A stretch of 64,000 nt of DNA from Bacteroidota bacterium (GTDB lineage Bacteria > Bacteroidota > Bacteroidia > 2-12-FULL-35-15). Below, piece after piece: positions 8,691-17,451 of this stretch; position 1 is the stretch's first letter; every line of letters begins with the position of its first letter. The notes below the pieces were generated by a model. That model was not told the origin of the DNA and searched no databases. It saw only the letters and a program-made list of their open reading frames with translations. The position numbers and the translations under genes were made by a program. The stretch lies in NCBI GenBank assembly GCA_029237775.1, contig JAQZBR010000002.1, forward strand, positions 649,489 to 713,488, written 5' to 3'.

Positions 8691-9548
8691 ATGATTTTAA
8701 TAGCAGACAGCGGTTCAACAAAAACAGATTGGCGTTTAATTGACAATAAAAACAACACCTATAACTTCCACACAATTGGGTTCAATCCGTATTTCCAGGA
8801 TTCAACTTCAATTGCCAGGGAACTGAATACTCATCTGGAACCATCCATCTCAGCTCTTCAGCTGGATCAGGAAAAAGAGTTTAACATCTATTTTTATGGA
8901 GCCGGTTGTTCCAGTACTGAAAAATGCGATATCGTTAAAACAGCGATCAGTGAGGTTTTCCCTAATGCTGATATATTTGTGGAACACGATCTTTTGGCTG
9001 CAGCCCGCGCCTTATGCGGCAACACCGAAGGGATAGCAGCTATCATGGGCACAGGCTCAAACTCATGTTATTATGATGGGAATAAAATCGCTGCCAATGT
9101 TTCTTCTCTTGGATATATTTTAGGTGATGAAGGTAGCGGTGCTTACATAGGTAAACATTTTATCCAGGACTATCTGAACAAAGAATTACCTGCAAAAATA
9201 GCTGACAGTTTTGACGCGACTTACAATTTAAGCAAAGAGAAAATTTTGAATGCTGTGTATAAAGAGCCTATGCCGAGCAGATTTTTGGCTTCTTTCAGTA
9301 AATTCATAAATCAGAATAAGCACGAGGAATACTTTAAAGATCTTGTTAAATTTAATTTTAATCAGTTCTTTGTAAAGCATATTTGCAAGTATGACAATCA
9401 TCAAAAAGTACATCTTTCTTGTGTTGGATCAGTTGCATTTCACTACCGCGATACACTTCAGGAGGTTGCAAACTCAAAAGGGGTTCAACTCAACAAGGTT
9501 ATTGATTCCCCAATTACCGATCTCACAAAGTTTCATCTGAATAAATAA
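8691..9548 (+). CDS. BadF/BcrA-type sugar kinase (N-acetylglucosamine kinase-like)
   Basis: 285 residues of the ASKHA ATPase fold. DSGSTKTDWRLID at the N-terminus is the phosphate-1 loop. IMGTGSNSCYYDG is the phosphate-2/substrate region, and LGYILGDEGSGAYIG is a typical BadF-family stretch. Closest in character to N-acetylglucosamine kinases of Bacteroidota, which phosphorylate recycled amino sugars; glucose as a substrate is also possible given the glucan operon. It lies 26 bases after the GH57 gene and ends before a strong bidirectional terminator. Confidence 0.8.
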   Translation: MILIADSGSTKTDWRLIDNKNNTYNFHTIGFNPYFQDSTSIARELNTHLEPSISALQLDQEKEFNIYFYGAGCSSTEKCDIVKTAISEVFPNADIFVEHDLLAAARALCGNTEGIAAIMGTGSNSCYYDGNKIAANVSSLGYILGDEGSGAYIGKHFIQDYLNKELPAKIADSFDATYNLSKEKILNAVYKEPMPSRFLASFSKFINQNKHEEYFKDLVKFNFNQFFVKHICKYDNHQKVHLSCVGSVAFHYRDTLQEVANSKGVQLNKVIDSPITDLTKFHLNK

Positions 9549-9550
9549 AA

Positions 9551-9587
9551 AATGCCCGACTGAATTATTCAGCCGGGCATTTTTCTT
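9551..9587. terminator. Bidirectional terminator between convergent operons
   Basis: Stem AATGCCCGACTGAA (9551-9564) pairs with TTCAGCCGGGCATT (9568-9581) with one mismatch and a short loop. A-run on the left, T-run on the right. It serves the kinase gene (plus) and the GT2 operon (minus). Confidence 0.85.
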
Positions 9588-9599
9588 GTTTTTACTTCT

Positions 9600-9893
9600 C
9601 TATTTTTTATCCGCCACCTTTTTCTTCCTTGACTCATCTATAAACTTTTCAAGCTGGATGTCAAAAGCCTCGCTGTCAAGCACTCCTGATTTGTAGTCAT
9701 CAGCTAACTTCTTTAAATAATATTTATCATATTGCGGAACACTTTCAGGGCGGGAATCCTTATGTTCAAAAAGCCGTTTGTACCTTCCCAGATCAGACGG
9801 TTCTATTCTTTCAATGTAGATCACAAGCCACGTTGCGAATACCAGATTGAAGATAAAAAATATCGGTTTTAAAAGGAATTTATAATTTTTCAT
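9600..9893 (-). CDS. Small membrane-anchored protein of the STAS-GT2 operon
   Basis: 97 residues, family not recognised. Residues about 10-27 (IFFIFNLVFATWLVIYI) form one transmembrane helix. The rest is a charged soluble domain (YDKYYLKKLADDYKSG, LEKFIDESRKKK). Last gene of the minus-strand operon, 14 bases after the GT2 synthase gene. Polysaccharide synthases often have a small accessory membrane subunit, so an accessory role is plausible but inferred only from position. Confidence 0.65.
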   Translation of the reverse strand: MKNYKFLLKPIFFIFNLVFATWLVIYIERIEPSDLGRYKRLFEHKDSRPESVPQYDKYYLKKLADDYKSGVLDSEAFDIQLEKFIDESRKKKVADKK

Positions 9894-9907
9894 ATTCTTT
9901 TAATTTG

Positions 9908-11719
9908 TTAGTCGGCCTGCCATCTGGCAGCGCGGATCATTATACTTAAGTCTATTATATTAAAGATCGTCCAGAATGCATTAGCAGCAAAGCCGGAAGG
10001 AGTTGGATGATATCCCAGCATCAGCAGTACTGCATTATAGGTGATTCCAACAACGCACAGTCCTATTATTATCAGGTGTGGAACAATGTGCTGAATGTTT
10101 TTTGCATTTGCTTTGTCCTTAGGCGTTACATTAAACTGCACCTTTTTACCACGTACAACAGAGATTAAAGACATGAGCATAAACCAGAAGCTCGAAATAT
10201 AATACTGATCTCCTCTTTTAGTGGCAATTCCCCAACAACCAATCGTTATCGTGATGATATTCATGATCTGAAATGGAAGAAAATATTTAAAGAAATCAAA
10301 GCTATATGCCTGCACAGGTAACTTTAATGTGAAAAAGAAAATGACTGGGCTCAGCAAAAATACGAGGATCCATAAAGGGGCAAAATATGACCATATAGTA
10401 TTGAAGTAGCATATCCTTTGGCCCAATGTGAGACCTTTTTTTAGAACAGGATTGTCCTTAAAGGCAATATCAAGTGAACCCTCCGCGTAGCGTTGGTGCT
10501 GTTTTATCCAGCTGTCAAGATCCTGAGTTGAAAGCATTTTACATTCAATGTCCGGATGTTGAAGGCTTTCCCAGCGATTTTCCTTATCAGCATGCAGCAT
10601 GATTGAAGTGTAAATATCTTCTGATGCGTGAAACTTAAAAGGAATGATCTGCTGATGTGAAAGCAATTCTTTTTTTCTGTTAATAGCAGTTGATGGGATT
10701 GCTCCACCAATATCCTCAGTCACCAGTTCAAGCTCCTTCTTTTTAAGGCCTTCAGCGAAATCCTTTAGCGCTAAGCTCATTACGGCTTCTCTTCTATGAA
10801 AGGAGCCTGCTCCACAGCAGAATGCGGCATTATAAAAGTTTCTCTTTCTTAGGATCACATCATAGAATAAACGCGGGTCATTACCAAAAATATCCTCATT
10901 CACTTCTATTTTTCCGAATAGAAGATCTATAGGCTTTGAAAGATATTTATTCGAGATCTTTAATTTTGATTTAATAACAGAGCTGAGGCTTTGGGGTTCT
11001 GTTGTATCATAAAACCATTGGGGAGTTTGTACCCATGCTAATTTTCTATTTCTAAAATATCCGCTGGTATTAATAAGAAAATTCGGCAATGGTCTGGTGT
11101 CTGCATCCAGAATTACAAATAGATCACCATTGGTATGCTGCAAGCCGTTTTTTAAATTTCCAGCTTTGTATCCTTCATTGTGCTCACGGATCAGGTATCC
11201 TACGCCCTCCTCCTCCGCGACAATCTTCATATTTTGCTTGTTGGGATCCCTTCCATCGCGTCTGCCGTCATCCAGCACGTATATCTTTACAGGTACATCT
11301 GCGTGAGGATAAACCATTTTTTTCGCATCAATGATGCTTAACCTGACAAGCTCGACATCTTCATTATATGTTGCGATAAAGACATCGATCCTGACAGGCC
11401 TATCTGTTCTTTCCTGTAAATCCTCAATCTCAGATAAATAATGAACCGGGGGAGTTTTTTCCGCATCTTTATACGACCAGAAATTAAATACGATCATGAT
11501 CGTGCTGATAAAACTCAATGTTTCCGCGAGTACCAAAGGAACTGCGAACCATAACGCATCGGGATTCAGAGAATGCGTCCAACGCCAGTAGATGTAGGAA
11601 CACCCTAATGCAATAGTAACTATACCGCAGAACTGAAATAGTATCGTGCGGTATTTGTTATCAGGTATTGACTGATAGGGTTTACGATTATCGAACTTGC
11701 TGAAATAGAACTGTTTCAT
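9908..11719 (-). CDS. BcsA-like family 2 glycosyltransferase (membrane polysaccharide synthase)
   Basis: 603 residues. Two N-terminal helices (about 26-46 and 55-80) precede a cytosolic GT-A domain, and four or more helices follow (about 425-590). Catalytic landmarks: VFIATYNED (113), YVLDDG (Asp150-Asp151), ILDADTRP (205-207), FCCGAGSFHRR, SEDIYTSIMLH at the usual TED position (366-368) and QHQRYAEG at the usual QxxRW position (407-411). SED for TED and Tyr for Trp are departures from cellulose synthase. It probably polymerises and translocates a beta-linked glycan; no PilZ domain is visible. Preceded after 3 bases by the STAS gene, so activity may be controlled post-translationally by that partner (inference). 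Confidence 0.85.
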   Translation of the reverse strand: MKQFYFSKFDNRKPYQSIPDNKYRTILFQFCGIVTIALGCSYIYWRWTHSLNPDALWFAVPLVLAETLSFISTIMIVFNFWSYKDAEKTPPVHYLSEIEDLQERTDRPVRIDVFIATYNEDVELVRLSIIDAKKMVYPHADVPVKIYVLDDGRRDGRDPNKQNMKIVAEEEGVGYLIREHNEGYKAGNLKNGLQHTNGDLFVILDADTRPLPNFLINTSGYFRNRKLAWVQTPQWFYDTTEPQSLSSVIKSKLKISNKYLSKPIDLLFGKIEVNEDIFGNDPRLFYDVILRKRNFYNAAFCCGAGSFHRREAVMSLALKDFAEGLKKKELELVTEDIGGAIPSTAINRKKELLSHQQIIPFKFHASEDIYTSIMLHADKENRWESLQHPDIECKMLSTQDLDSWIKQHQRYAEGSLDIAFKDNPVLKKGLTLGQRICYFNTIWSYFAPLWILVFLLSPVIFFFTLKLPVQAYSFDFFKYFLPFQIMNIITITIGCWGIATKRGDQYYISSFWFMLMSLISVVRGKKVQFNVTPKDKANAKNIQHIVPHLIIIGLCVVGITYNAVLLMLGYHPTPSGFAANAFWTIFNIIDLSIMIRAARWQAD

Positions 11720-11722
11720 ATA

Positions 11723-12130
11723 TTAGCTGCATATGATAATATGATCCAAACCAAGCGACTTGATTTTATTTTTGATCTTATCACATACATTCACAAACTG
11801 AACATCCATATCTTTTTCAAGCAGTGACTTTAAAAGATCAATAAGATTGGCCATCCCGGTGTTGTTAATGAAATAAACATTTTTAAGATCATAATACTGT
11901 GTGCCCATAAAAAACACTCCCGGCAGATCTACTGTTGAATCTGCTAAACGAAAGGATTCATATGAACGAATCGGACTTTCTTCTTTGATAACAAACTTAT
12001 CTCCATCAATATGAATGCTCTTCATGTTTGTTTCTGCACGTTTACTTTTCTCACCTGATGACAGATTGGTTAAAGATGGTACTGTAGCAGCTGCGTCACC
12101 GGAGATTCCATTTATTGTATTATTTTCCAT
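11723..12130 (-). CDS. STAS-domain protein (anti-anti-sigma-like) upstream of the GT2 synthase
   Basis: About 135 residues from the ATG at 12130. A longer frame starts at a TTG inside the -7 box and is rejected. The C-terminal half reads as a STAS domain: strand DLKNVYFINNTGMANLIDLLKSLLEKDMDVQFVNV, then KSLGLDHII. The canonical phosphorylation motif DSSG appears here as NNTG, leaving Thr as the possible phospho-acceptor. STAS proteins take part in partner switching with anti-sigma kinases and SpoIIE-type phosphatases, or regulate bound enzymes. First gene of the operon with the synthase and the small membrane protein. Confidence 0.72.
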   Translation of the reverse strand: MENNTINGISGDAAATVPSLTNLSSGEKSKRAETNMKSIHIDGDKFVIKEESPIRSYESFRLADSTVDLPGVFFMGTQYYDLKNVYFINNTGMANLIDLLKSLLEKDMDVQFVNVCDKIKNKIKSLGLDHIIICS

Positions 12131-12157
12131 AAGTATATTATTAGATATTTTCCTTAC

Positions 12158-12165
12158 CAAAATTA
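12158..12165 (-). promoter_or_regulatory. -7 box (TAATTTTG) for the STAS-GT2 operon
   Basis: The minus strand reads TAATTTTG (TAnnTTTG), 28 bases before the ATG at 12130. It overlaps the alternative TTG start, which supports the downstream ATG. Confidence 0.55.
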
Positions 12166-12321
12166 CGTGCCTGCTCAGGCATTATTTTCTTAAAATCGCT
12201 AAGAATGCCTTTTAGCTCGTTGAAAAAATATTTATGAAGGCCGGAAACCGTTGCCTGGTAATACACACACATAGGTTAATTATTTTCTTGTGTTTTTTTC
12301 TTTGGGCTGGCATGGATTTTT

Positions 12322-12341
12322 GTTAGTGTTTTATCACTAAC
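12322..12341 (+). promoter_or_regulatory. Leader hairpin before the propeller-repeat gene
   Basis: GTTAGTG (12322-12328) and CACTAAC (12335-12341) form a perfect 7-base stem with loop TTTTAT, 15 bases before the start codon. No T run follows, so it is not a terminator. It could be an operator or an mRNA-stability hairpin. Confidence 0.45.
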
Positions 12342-12356
12342 TAAAAAAATCACGAT

Positions 12357-14036
12357 ATGAAAAAAGTTTACTTATTAGTGTTATTAAATTCTTTATTTAT
12401 TAACCTGGGAGCTCAGAACTTCGACTGGGCTAAAAGAGAAGGATATTATGAATATGACTACGGTTATGGTTTAGGAACCGATAACAGTGGAAATGTTTAT
12501 GTTGCAGGTAAATATGAACAGAGTGGTGCAATGTTCAGCGGAACCTCCGTGACCTGTGAAGGTAATCATGATATGTATCTTGCAAAATATGATGCTGCAG
12601 GTTCTCTAATATGGATCCGCACTGCAGGAGGTGTCCTTGGCGATTACGCACATGACATGGCTTGCGATAAAACATCCGCGATTTATGTTGCCGGTGAGAT
12701 CGAAGGCGGAAATGCTACGATAACATTCAGCAACTCACCTATAACACTGACTGCAATCTCTGATAATGACATCTTCGTTGCCAAATATGACCTTAACGGT
12801 ACTCTTTTATGGGCGAAAAGCGCTGGTGGCGGAAATGGGGAAAAAGCTCTTGGAGTTACTTACGATGCTGCAGGAAATGTTTACATCTGCGGACAATACA
12901 AAGATGCGATCACCTTTAATGGAACTACAACATTATCTCACAACGGAGTACCGGGAAGCACGGATATTTTTATCGCGAAATATGACAGCAACGGAAATTT
13001 TATCTGGGCGAAAAGCGCAGGTGGACCTGAGCGCGATGAAGCACTTAGCATTCAATGTAATTCAGCGGGCGAAGTGGTAGTTTGTGGTCTTTATTCTAAC
13101 GGGGCTGTCTTCGGATCTAATGCTCCTCTTTCAACTCCAAACACTCCAACCGGTCATTACATGGACGGATTTGTTGCGAAATACGCAGCTGACGGAACTT
13201 TACTATGGGTAAAAACAATCAGCGGAGATTATGATGATGTAGCGTGGTCACTTTCTGTCGATAACAATAATAAAATTTACGTTTCAGGAGAATTCAATGC
13301 GTATGTGAATTTCGGAGCAACTGCTTTACCTGCAACTCAGGGTGATGCTTTCGTAGCATGTTACGATAACAATGGAACCAATCTTTGGGCTGTTAAAGGC
13401 GGAGGCCCTAATGTTGACAGAGCAAGAGGAATTGCGACTGATGGAAACAAAATCTTTATCACAGGCCAGTTTGGTGCTTCCAGTGTGGGATCGACTGCTA
13501 CATTCGGGTCAACAAGCGTAACAGCGGTTGACAGCTCTGACATTTTCATTGCGGGATTAGACATGAACGGAAACTTCCTTTGGTCTAAAGGAATTTCAGG
13601 CGCTGCAGATGCCCCTGAATATTTAGGTTATGAATCAGGCAATGCTGTTTTACCTGACGGCAACAAATTATACGTGACAGGTGCAATATTAGATGGTGGC
13701 ACTTTCGGCCCATTTAATCTGACCGGATACGCTCATACAGACATGTTCCTTGCGAAACTTGACGTCCTTACAGGAATTACTGAAGAGGAAAAAGGACAGG
13801 CTTTACCGGTTTACCCAAACCCAAATAATGGAAACTTCTCTATCGATTTGAGAAGCATAGGTTCTGAAAAAGCTGATTACAGTGTGATCAATTATCTTGG
13901 AGAAACAGTACTGAAAGGTTCTGCTAAAAACTCATCTCATCTGAATGTAGATATTTCTACACAACCGAAAGGAATTTACATGATAGAAGTAAAAGCAGGA
14001 GAAAAACAGTATCAACAAAAAATAGTAATTCAGTAA
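12357..14036 (+). CDS. T9SS-secreted SBBP-type beta-propeller repeat protein
   Basis: 559 residues. Signal peptide about 1-19 (ending NLGAQ). The body repeats a strand pattern about every 50-55 residues: DMYLAKYDAAGSLIWIRTAGG, DIFVAKYDLNGTLLWAKSAGG, DIFIAKYDSNGNFIWAKSAGG, DGFVAKYAADGTLLWVKTISG and others. These match SBBP (beta-propeller) repeats of environmental bacteria. A type A T9SS sorting domain follows (LPVYPNPNNGNFSIDL ... QKIVIQ). Probably a surface or released protein of unknown ligand. A similar gene follows on the same strand. Confidence 0.8.
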   Translation: MKKVYLLVLLNSLFINLGAQNFDWAKREGYYEYDYGYGLGTDNSGNVYVAGKYEQSGAMFSGTSVTCEGNHDMYLAKYDAAGSLIWIRTAGGVLGDYAHDMACDKTSAIYVAGEIEGGNATITFSNSPITLTAISDNDIFVAKYDLNGTLLWAKSAGGGNGEKALGVTYDAAGNVYICGQYKDAITFNGTTTLSHNGVPGSTDIFIAKYDSNGNFIWAKSAGGPERDEALSIQCNSAGEVVVCGLYSNGAVFGSNAPLSTPNTPTGHYMDGFVAKYAADGTLLWVKTISGDYDDVAWSLSVDNNNKIYVSGEFNAYVNFGATALPATQGDAFVACYDNNGTNLWAVKGGGPNVDRARGIATDGNKIFITGQFGASSVGSTATFGSTSVTAVDSSDIFIAGLDMNGNFLWSKGISGAADAPEYLGYESGNAVLPDGNKLYVTGAILDGGTFGPFNLTGYAHTDMFLAKLDVLTGITEEEKGQALPVYPNPNNGNFSIDLRSIGSEKADYSVINYLGETVLKGSAKNSSHLNVDISTQPKGIYMIEVKAGEKQYQQKIVIQ

Positions 14037-14042
14037 CATTTA

Positions 14043-14080
14043 AAAAATGCATCAGCAACATTTTGCTGGTGCATTTTTTT
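14043..14080 (+). terminator. Intrinsic terminator after the SBBP gene
   Basis: Sixteen-base stem (14043-14058 / 14063-14078, one G-T pair) around TGCATCAGCAA, closed by a 4-base loop and followed by T residues. Confidence 0.85.
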
Positions 14081-14111
14081 ATTACTTCCTCTTACCATAA
14101 ATACTCACACT

Positions 14112-15560
14112 ATGAAAATAAATTACAAAACAGGGTTAGCAGGTCTTACACTTCTTCTTTCTTTGAATCAGGATATGAAGGCCCAAATGATAACATTCCA
14201 CAATCATTATTCAACGACCATCGATCAGAGTGGAAAGGATGTAGTACAAACAGCTGATGGCGGTTATCTGATAGCCGGCACTACTGAAAACAGTGATCCC
14301 ACAGATCTCGATATGAAGATCACAAAAACTGATGCGTACGGAAACATTGTGTCAACAAAAATTTACGGAGGCGCGAGGGTTGAATACCCAAACAACATGG
14401 TTGCCACCTCTGATGGTAATTACCTTGTTGTAGGGTTTTCCCAAAGCTTTGGTGGTGGGGATATGGATGTTTACCTTATGAAGATAGATGCCAACGGTAA
14501 TGAAATTTTTACCAAATCATATGGTGGCTTCGGAAACGAGGAAGGAAAAGAAATTATCGCTACTGCCGATGGAAATTATATCATTGTTGGTGCTTCAAAT
14601 AGCTATACCGGATCGTCCACCAATAATGATATCCAGCTTTTTAAGATCGACCCAAATGGGACTCTTCTAACAACCAGAAATTACGGGACTTCTCAGTATG
14701 AATCCGCGCGCTCAATAAAGCTGTGCTCTGACGGAGGTTTTGTAATTGCAGGTAAAACTGCACCAAGCCTAACGTCTAATGCAAGCTTATACCTTGTAAG
14801 AACTAATGCGAACCTCGACACAATGTGGACAAGAGTTTTATCAGGTGCACCCAACTCCTGGGAAGGCAAATCTGTGATTGTAAATTCTGACAACAGCCTG
14901 ACTCTTGCTATAGATGATAGTTCCGTTACCAACGATTCAGACATTCGTATTATGAAATTGAACTCGGATGCCACAAGTATAATAACGAACAACAGATTCG
15001 GAGATAACATGAAAGATATCGTTAAAACACTTCGTCCCACTAATGATGGCGGTTATATCCTTGGCGGTATAAGCCGCAGCTTTGGCTGGCCTGTAGACAT
15101 GTGGGTAATTAAGCTTGATGGGAATTGTAACCTGCAATGGGATAAAAACTATGGAGGTGCGGGACACGAGCACGCGTATTCAATTCGACAAACTTCAGAT
15201 GGTGGCTACATAGCAGTCGGGCACGCCAGAAGCTATTCCACATTTTGGGAATTATATCTCGTAAAAATGGGACAAACCGGACTTGTTGGCGTTAATGAGT
15301 TAGCTTTAAATAACAGCAAAGCATCAATTTATCCGAATCCCACAGATGGTGTATTAAATATCGATCTGAGTGAGTTAAAAGATTATTCATCCTTCACTAT
15401 TTCAAATACGATCGGACAGACAGTTTACTCCGAAGATCTGGTAACATTGAGAGGAAATCAGTTAATGACTATAGATCTGAAAGATCAGAAACCGGGTGTT
15501 TATTTCGTTACTATTCAATCCGCTAATGAAAAGATCACAAAGAAATTGATACTGAATTAA
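14112..15560 (+). CDS. T9SS-secreted propeller-like repeat protein, second copy
   Basis: 482 residues. Signal peptide about 1-24 (ending DMKAQ). About six or seven repeats carry DGGYLIAGTT and DMDVYLMKIDANGNEIFTKSYGG type blocks (also SDGGFVIAGKT, NDGGYILGGISRS, SDGGYIAVGHARS). This pattern is common in Bacteroidota propeller-like secreted proteins. A type A T9SS sorting domain starts near residue 400 (ASIYPNPTDGVLNIDL) and ends KKLILN. It lies 75 bases after the previous gene with a terminator between, so it is probably separately transcribed. The ligand is unknown. Confidence 0.8.
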   Translation: MKINYKTGLAGLTLLLSLNQDMKAQMITFHNHYSTTIDQSGKDVVQTADGGYLIAGTTENSDPTDLDMKITKTDAYGNIVSTKIYGGARVEYPNNMVATSDGNYLVVGFSQSFGGGDMDVYLMKIDANGNEIFTKSYGGFGNEEGKEIIATADGNYIIVGASNSYTGSSTNNDIQLFKIDPNGTLLTTRNYGTSQYESARSIKLCSDGGFVIAGKTAPSLTSNASLYLVRTNANLDTMWTRVLSGAPNSWEGKSVIVNSDNSLTLAIDDSSVTNDSDIRIMKLNSDATSIITNNRFGDNMKDIVKTLRPTNDGGYILGGISRSFGWPVDMWVIKLDGNCNLQWDKNYGGAGHEHAYSIRQTSDGGYIAVGHARSYSTFWELYLVKMGQTGLVGVNELALNNSKASIYPNPTDGVLNIDLSELKDYSSFTISNTIGQTVYSEDLVTLRGNQLMTIDLKDQKPGVYFVTIQSANEKITKKLILN

Positions 15561-15591
15561 ACGAAGGAATTCTTTTGATCTCAGAATCAAT

Positions 15592-15621
15592 AAAAGCTGC
15601 TTAGAAATGAGCAGCTTTTTT
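15592..15621 (+). terminator. Intrinsic terminator after the second propeller gene
   Basis: Perfect 10-base stem AAAAGCTGCT / AGCAGCTTTT with an 8-base loop and a T run. Confidence 0.85.
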
Positions 15622-15660
15622 ATTGCAAATATTCGTTAACATGCCTCAATACTATGTAAC

Positions 15661-15692
15661 AAAAAACACCCGGGAAATGATTCCCGGGTGTT
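15661..15692 (-). terminator. Terminator of the 70-residue minus-strand gene
   Basis: Perfect 12-base stem AACACCCGGGAA (15665-15676) / TTCCCGGGTGTT (15681-15692). On the minus strand it is followed by a T run (plus-strand A run at 15661-15666). Confidence 0.85.
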
Positions 15693-15710
15693 TCCAAAAG
15701 TGCTTTTATA

Positions 15711-15923
15711 TTAACTTAATGCGTTTGTATACCTTGAACGTTTCGTGAGAATTTCATTTCTTCTGTTCTCCACCTCATTCTTTAATAAGACTCTCATGCT
15801 TTCATCTTTATATCTTACTATAAAGATCCCTATCATAATTGTGCATGTATGCAAATGAAGTTCATTTCTTGAGCCTTGTATCGTCCTTCTTATCTTGTGA
15901 TAGGCATTTATTTTATCTTTCAT
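15711..15923 (-). CDS. Small basic hypothetical protein
   Basis: 70 residues from ATG 15923 (MKDKINAYHKIRR). The frame stays open upstream to 15995, but that extension runs through the terminator of the upstream mutase gene, so the shorter start is preferred. Lys/Arg-rich with a hydrophobic stretch TCTIMIGIFIV in the middle. Not recognised. Flanked by terminators on both sides, so it is an independent transcription unit, which favours a real small gene. Confidence 0.5.
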   Translation of the reverse strand: MKDKINAYHKIRRTIQGSRNELHLHTCTIMIGIFIVRYKDESMRVLLKNEVENRRNEILTKRSRYTNALS

Positions 15924-15962
15924 GTTAGTAGTTTTAAATATTAATGCTATAATATTTAATAC

Positions 15963-15989
15963 AAAAACCTGTCCAAAGGACAGGTTTTT
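15963..15989 (-). terminator. Terminator after the phosphohexomutase gene
   Basis: Perfect 12-base stem AAAAACCTGTCC / GGACAGGTTTTT with loop AAA. It lies 25 bases beyond the stop codon of the mutase gene, reading the minus strand. Confidence 0.85.
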
Positions 15990-16013
15990 GAACATTTTAT
16001 CAATAAAAATTTA

Positions 16014-17423
16014 TTAACTTTTTAACAATGTTTTTTCGGCTGCTTTAAGTATGGATGCTGCATTCTGAAGCGAGCTTGATTCCGCATAATTTCTTAAAAC
16101 AGGCTCAGTTCCCGATGCTCTGATCATCAACCATTCATCTTCATTAAAAAAGAATTTATAACCGTCAGTATTTTCGATTCTTAAGATCTGATAATCGCCA
16201 AAGCTCTTATAAATGTTCTTTTCGCAGTTCTTAACTATCTCATTTTTTACATCTTCACTTAAATGCATATCCCAACGTTCAAAAGCGAAAGTACCAACGA
16301 TCTCATACACTTCCTCAATAAGCGCCTGCAATGTTTTTCCTGATTTTGCCATGTATTCCCAGATGGTCAATCCCATCCAGATACCATCTCTTTCAGGAAT
16401 ATGGCCTTTAATGGCGATACCTCCGGACTCTTCTCCACCAAGCAGAACATCTTCATCTACCATGATCCCTGCAATATGCTTGAATCCGATTTTTGTTACC
16501 TGCTGCTCAAGACCGAAGTGTTTGCACATTTTGCTCACCTTGGGGCTCACAGAAAATGCAGTAACAACTTTTCCTGTCATCTGTTTTTGTTCAACCAGAT
16601 ATTTGATCAATAATAAAATGATGTGATGAGAATCGATAAAATTCCCTTTGTTATCGTACAAACCAATACGATCTGCGTCTCCATCTGTAGCCAGGCCGCA
16701 ATCAATGTTTCCGGCTGCTTTGATCATTTCTGAAAACTCAGTCAGATTTTTATGAATAGGCTCCGGAGCCTGCCCGTTAAAGGAAGGATTATTTTCACAG
16801 TGAAGCATTGATGTCTCAGGAAGTAAACGCTTAATAACATTTTGTCCTGCTCCAAACATTGCATCATAACCAAAACGTAATCCCGAATTGCGGATCGCAT
16901 TCAGATCAAAATTCGCTTCAACGTGTTCACAATACATTGTTTCAAGGTCAACGTACTCGATAAGACCTTTGTCAATAAATTCTTTCATTGAAAGTTTTTC
17001 AGTATCAACAGAAGATCTTTCAGGAATCATGTTCTCTATTTCTTCAATTTTCTCAGGCAACAAGGGCCCACCATATGAGCCTTTAAGCTTGTACCCATTA
17101 TATGCAGGAGGATTATGGCTTGCAGTGATCACCACTCCAAGATCTGCTTTCTTTCTCAACGTTCCTAAAGATACCATTGGAGTTGAAACAAACCCTTTTG
17201 CTAAAAACACTTTTACTCCATGCGAAGCAAGAACTTTACATGTTGTTTCTGAAAAAAGCTCACCTGCAAATCTGCAGTCGTGTCCAATGACAATAGAAGG
17301 TTTCTTTGAATTCTTCACAAGCCATTTAGCTGTTGCTTCTGCAACTCTTGCTACGTTATCAACTGTGAAATCTTTTGCGATGATGGCCCGCCAGCCGTCT
17401 GTTCCAAATTTAATTGCTGTCAT
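16014..17423 (-). CDS. Phosphoglucomutase/phosphomannomutase
   Basis: 469 residues from ATG 17423 (MTAIKFGTDGWRAIIAKDF), where the family N-terminus begins; a longer frame to 17498 would overlap the upstream gene. It has all four alpha-D-phosphohexomutase landmarks: the FGTDGWR start, the catalytic loop VITASHNPPAYNG (phospho-Ser102), the metal loop ATDGDADRIG, and the phosphate-binding loop RASGTEPVLRNYAE. It interconverts hexose 1- and 6-phosphates, feeding nucleotide sugar and glycogen synthesis. Directly downstream of the PorE-like gene, so it may be co-transcribed. Confidence 0.9.
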   Translation of the reverse strand: MTAIKFGTDGWRAIIAKDFTVDNVARVAEATAKWLVKNSKKPSIVIGHDCRFAGELFSETTCKVLASHGVKVFLAKGFVSTPMVSLGTLRKKADLGVVITASHNPPAYNGYKLKGSYGGPLLPEKIEEIENMIPERSSVDTEKLSMKEFIDKGLIEYVDLETMYCEHVEANFDLNAIRNSGLRFGYDAMFGAGQNVIKRLLPETSMLHCENNPSFNGQAPEPIHKNLTEFSEMIKAAGNIDCGLATDGDADRIGLYDNKGNFIDSHHIILLLIKYLVEQKQMTGKVVTAFSVSPKVSKMCKHFGLEQQVTKIGFKHIAGIMVDEDVLLGGEESGGIAIKGHIPERDGIWMGLTIWEYMAKSGKTLQALIEEVYEIVGTFAFERWDMHLSEDVKNEIVKNCEKNIYKSFGDYQILRIENTDGYKFFFNEDEWLMIRASGTEPVLRNYAESSSLQNAASILKAAEKTLLKS

Positions 17424-17451
17424 TTGATTTGTATATTTAGTTTTACATTGA

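Noticed and set aside
16888..17427. 179-codon plus-strand ORF
   Set aside because: Antisense to the phosphohexomutase active-site region, which is unambiguous on the minus strand.
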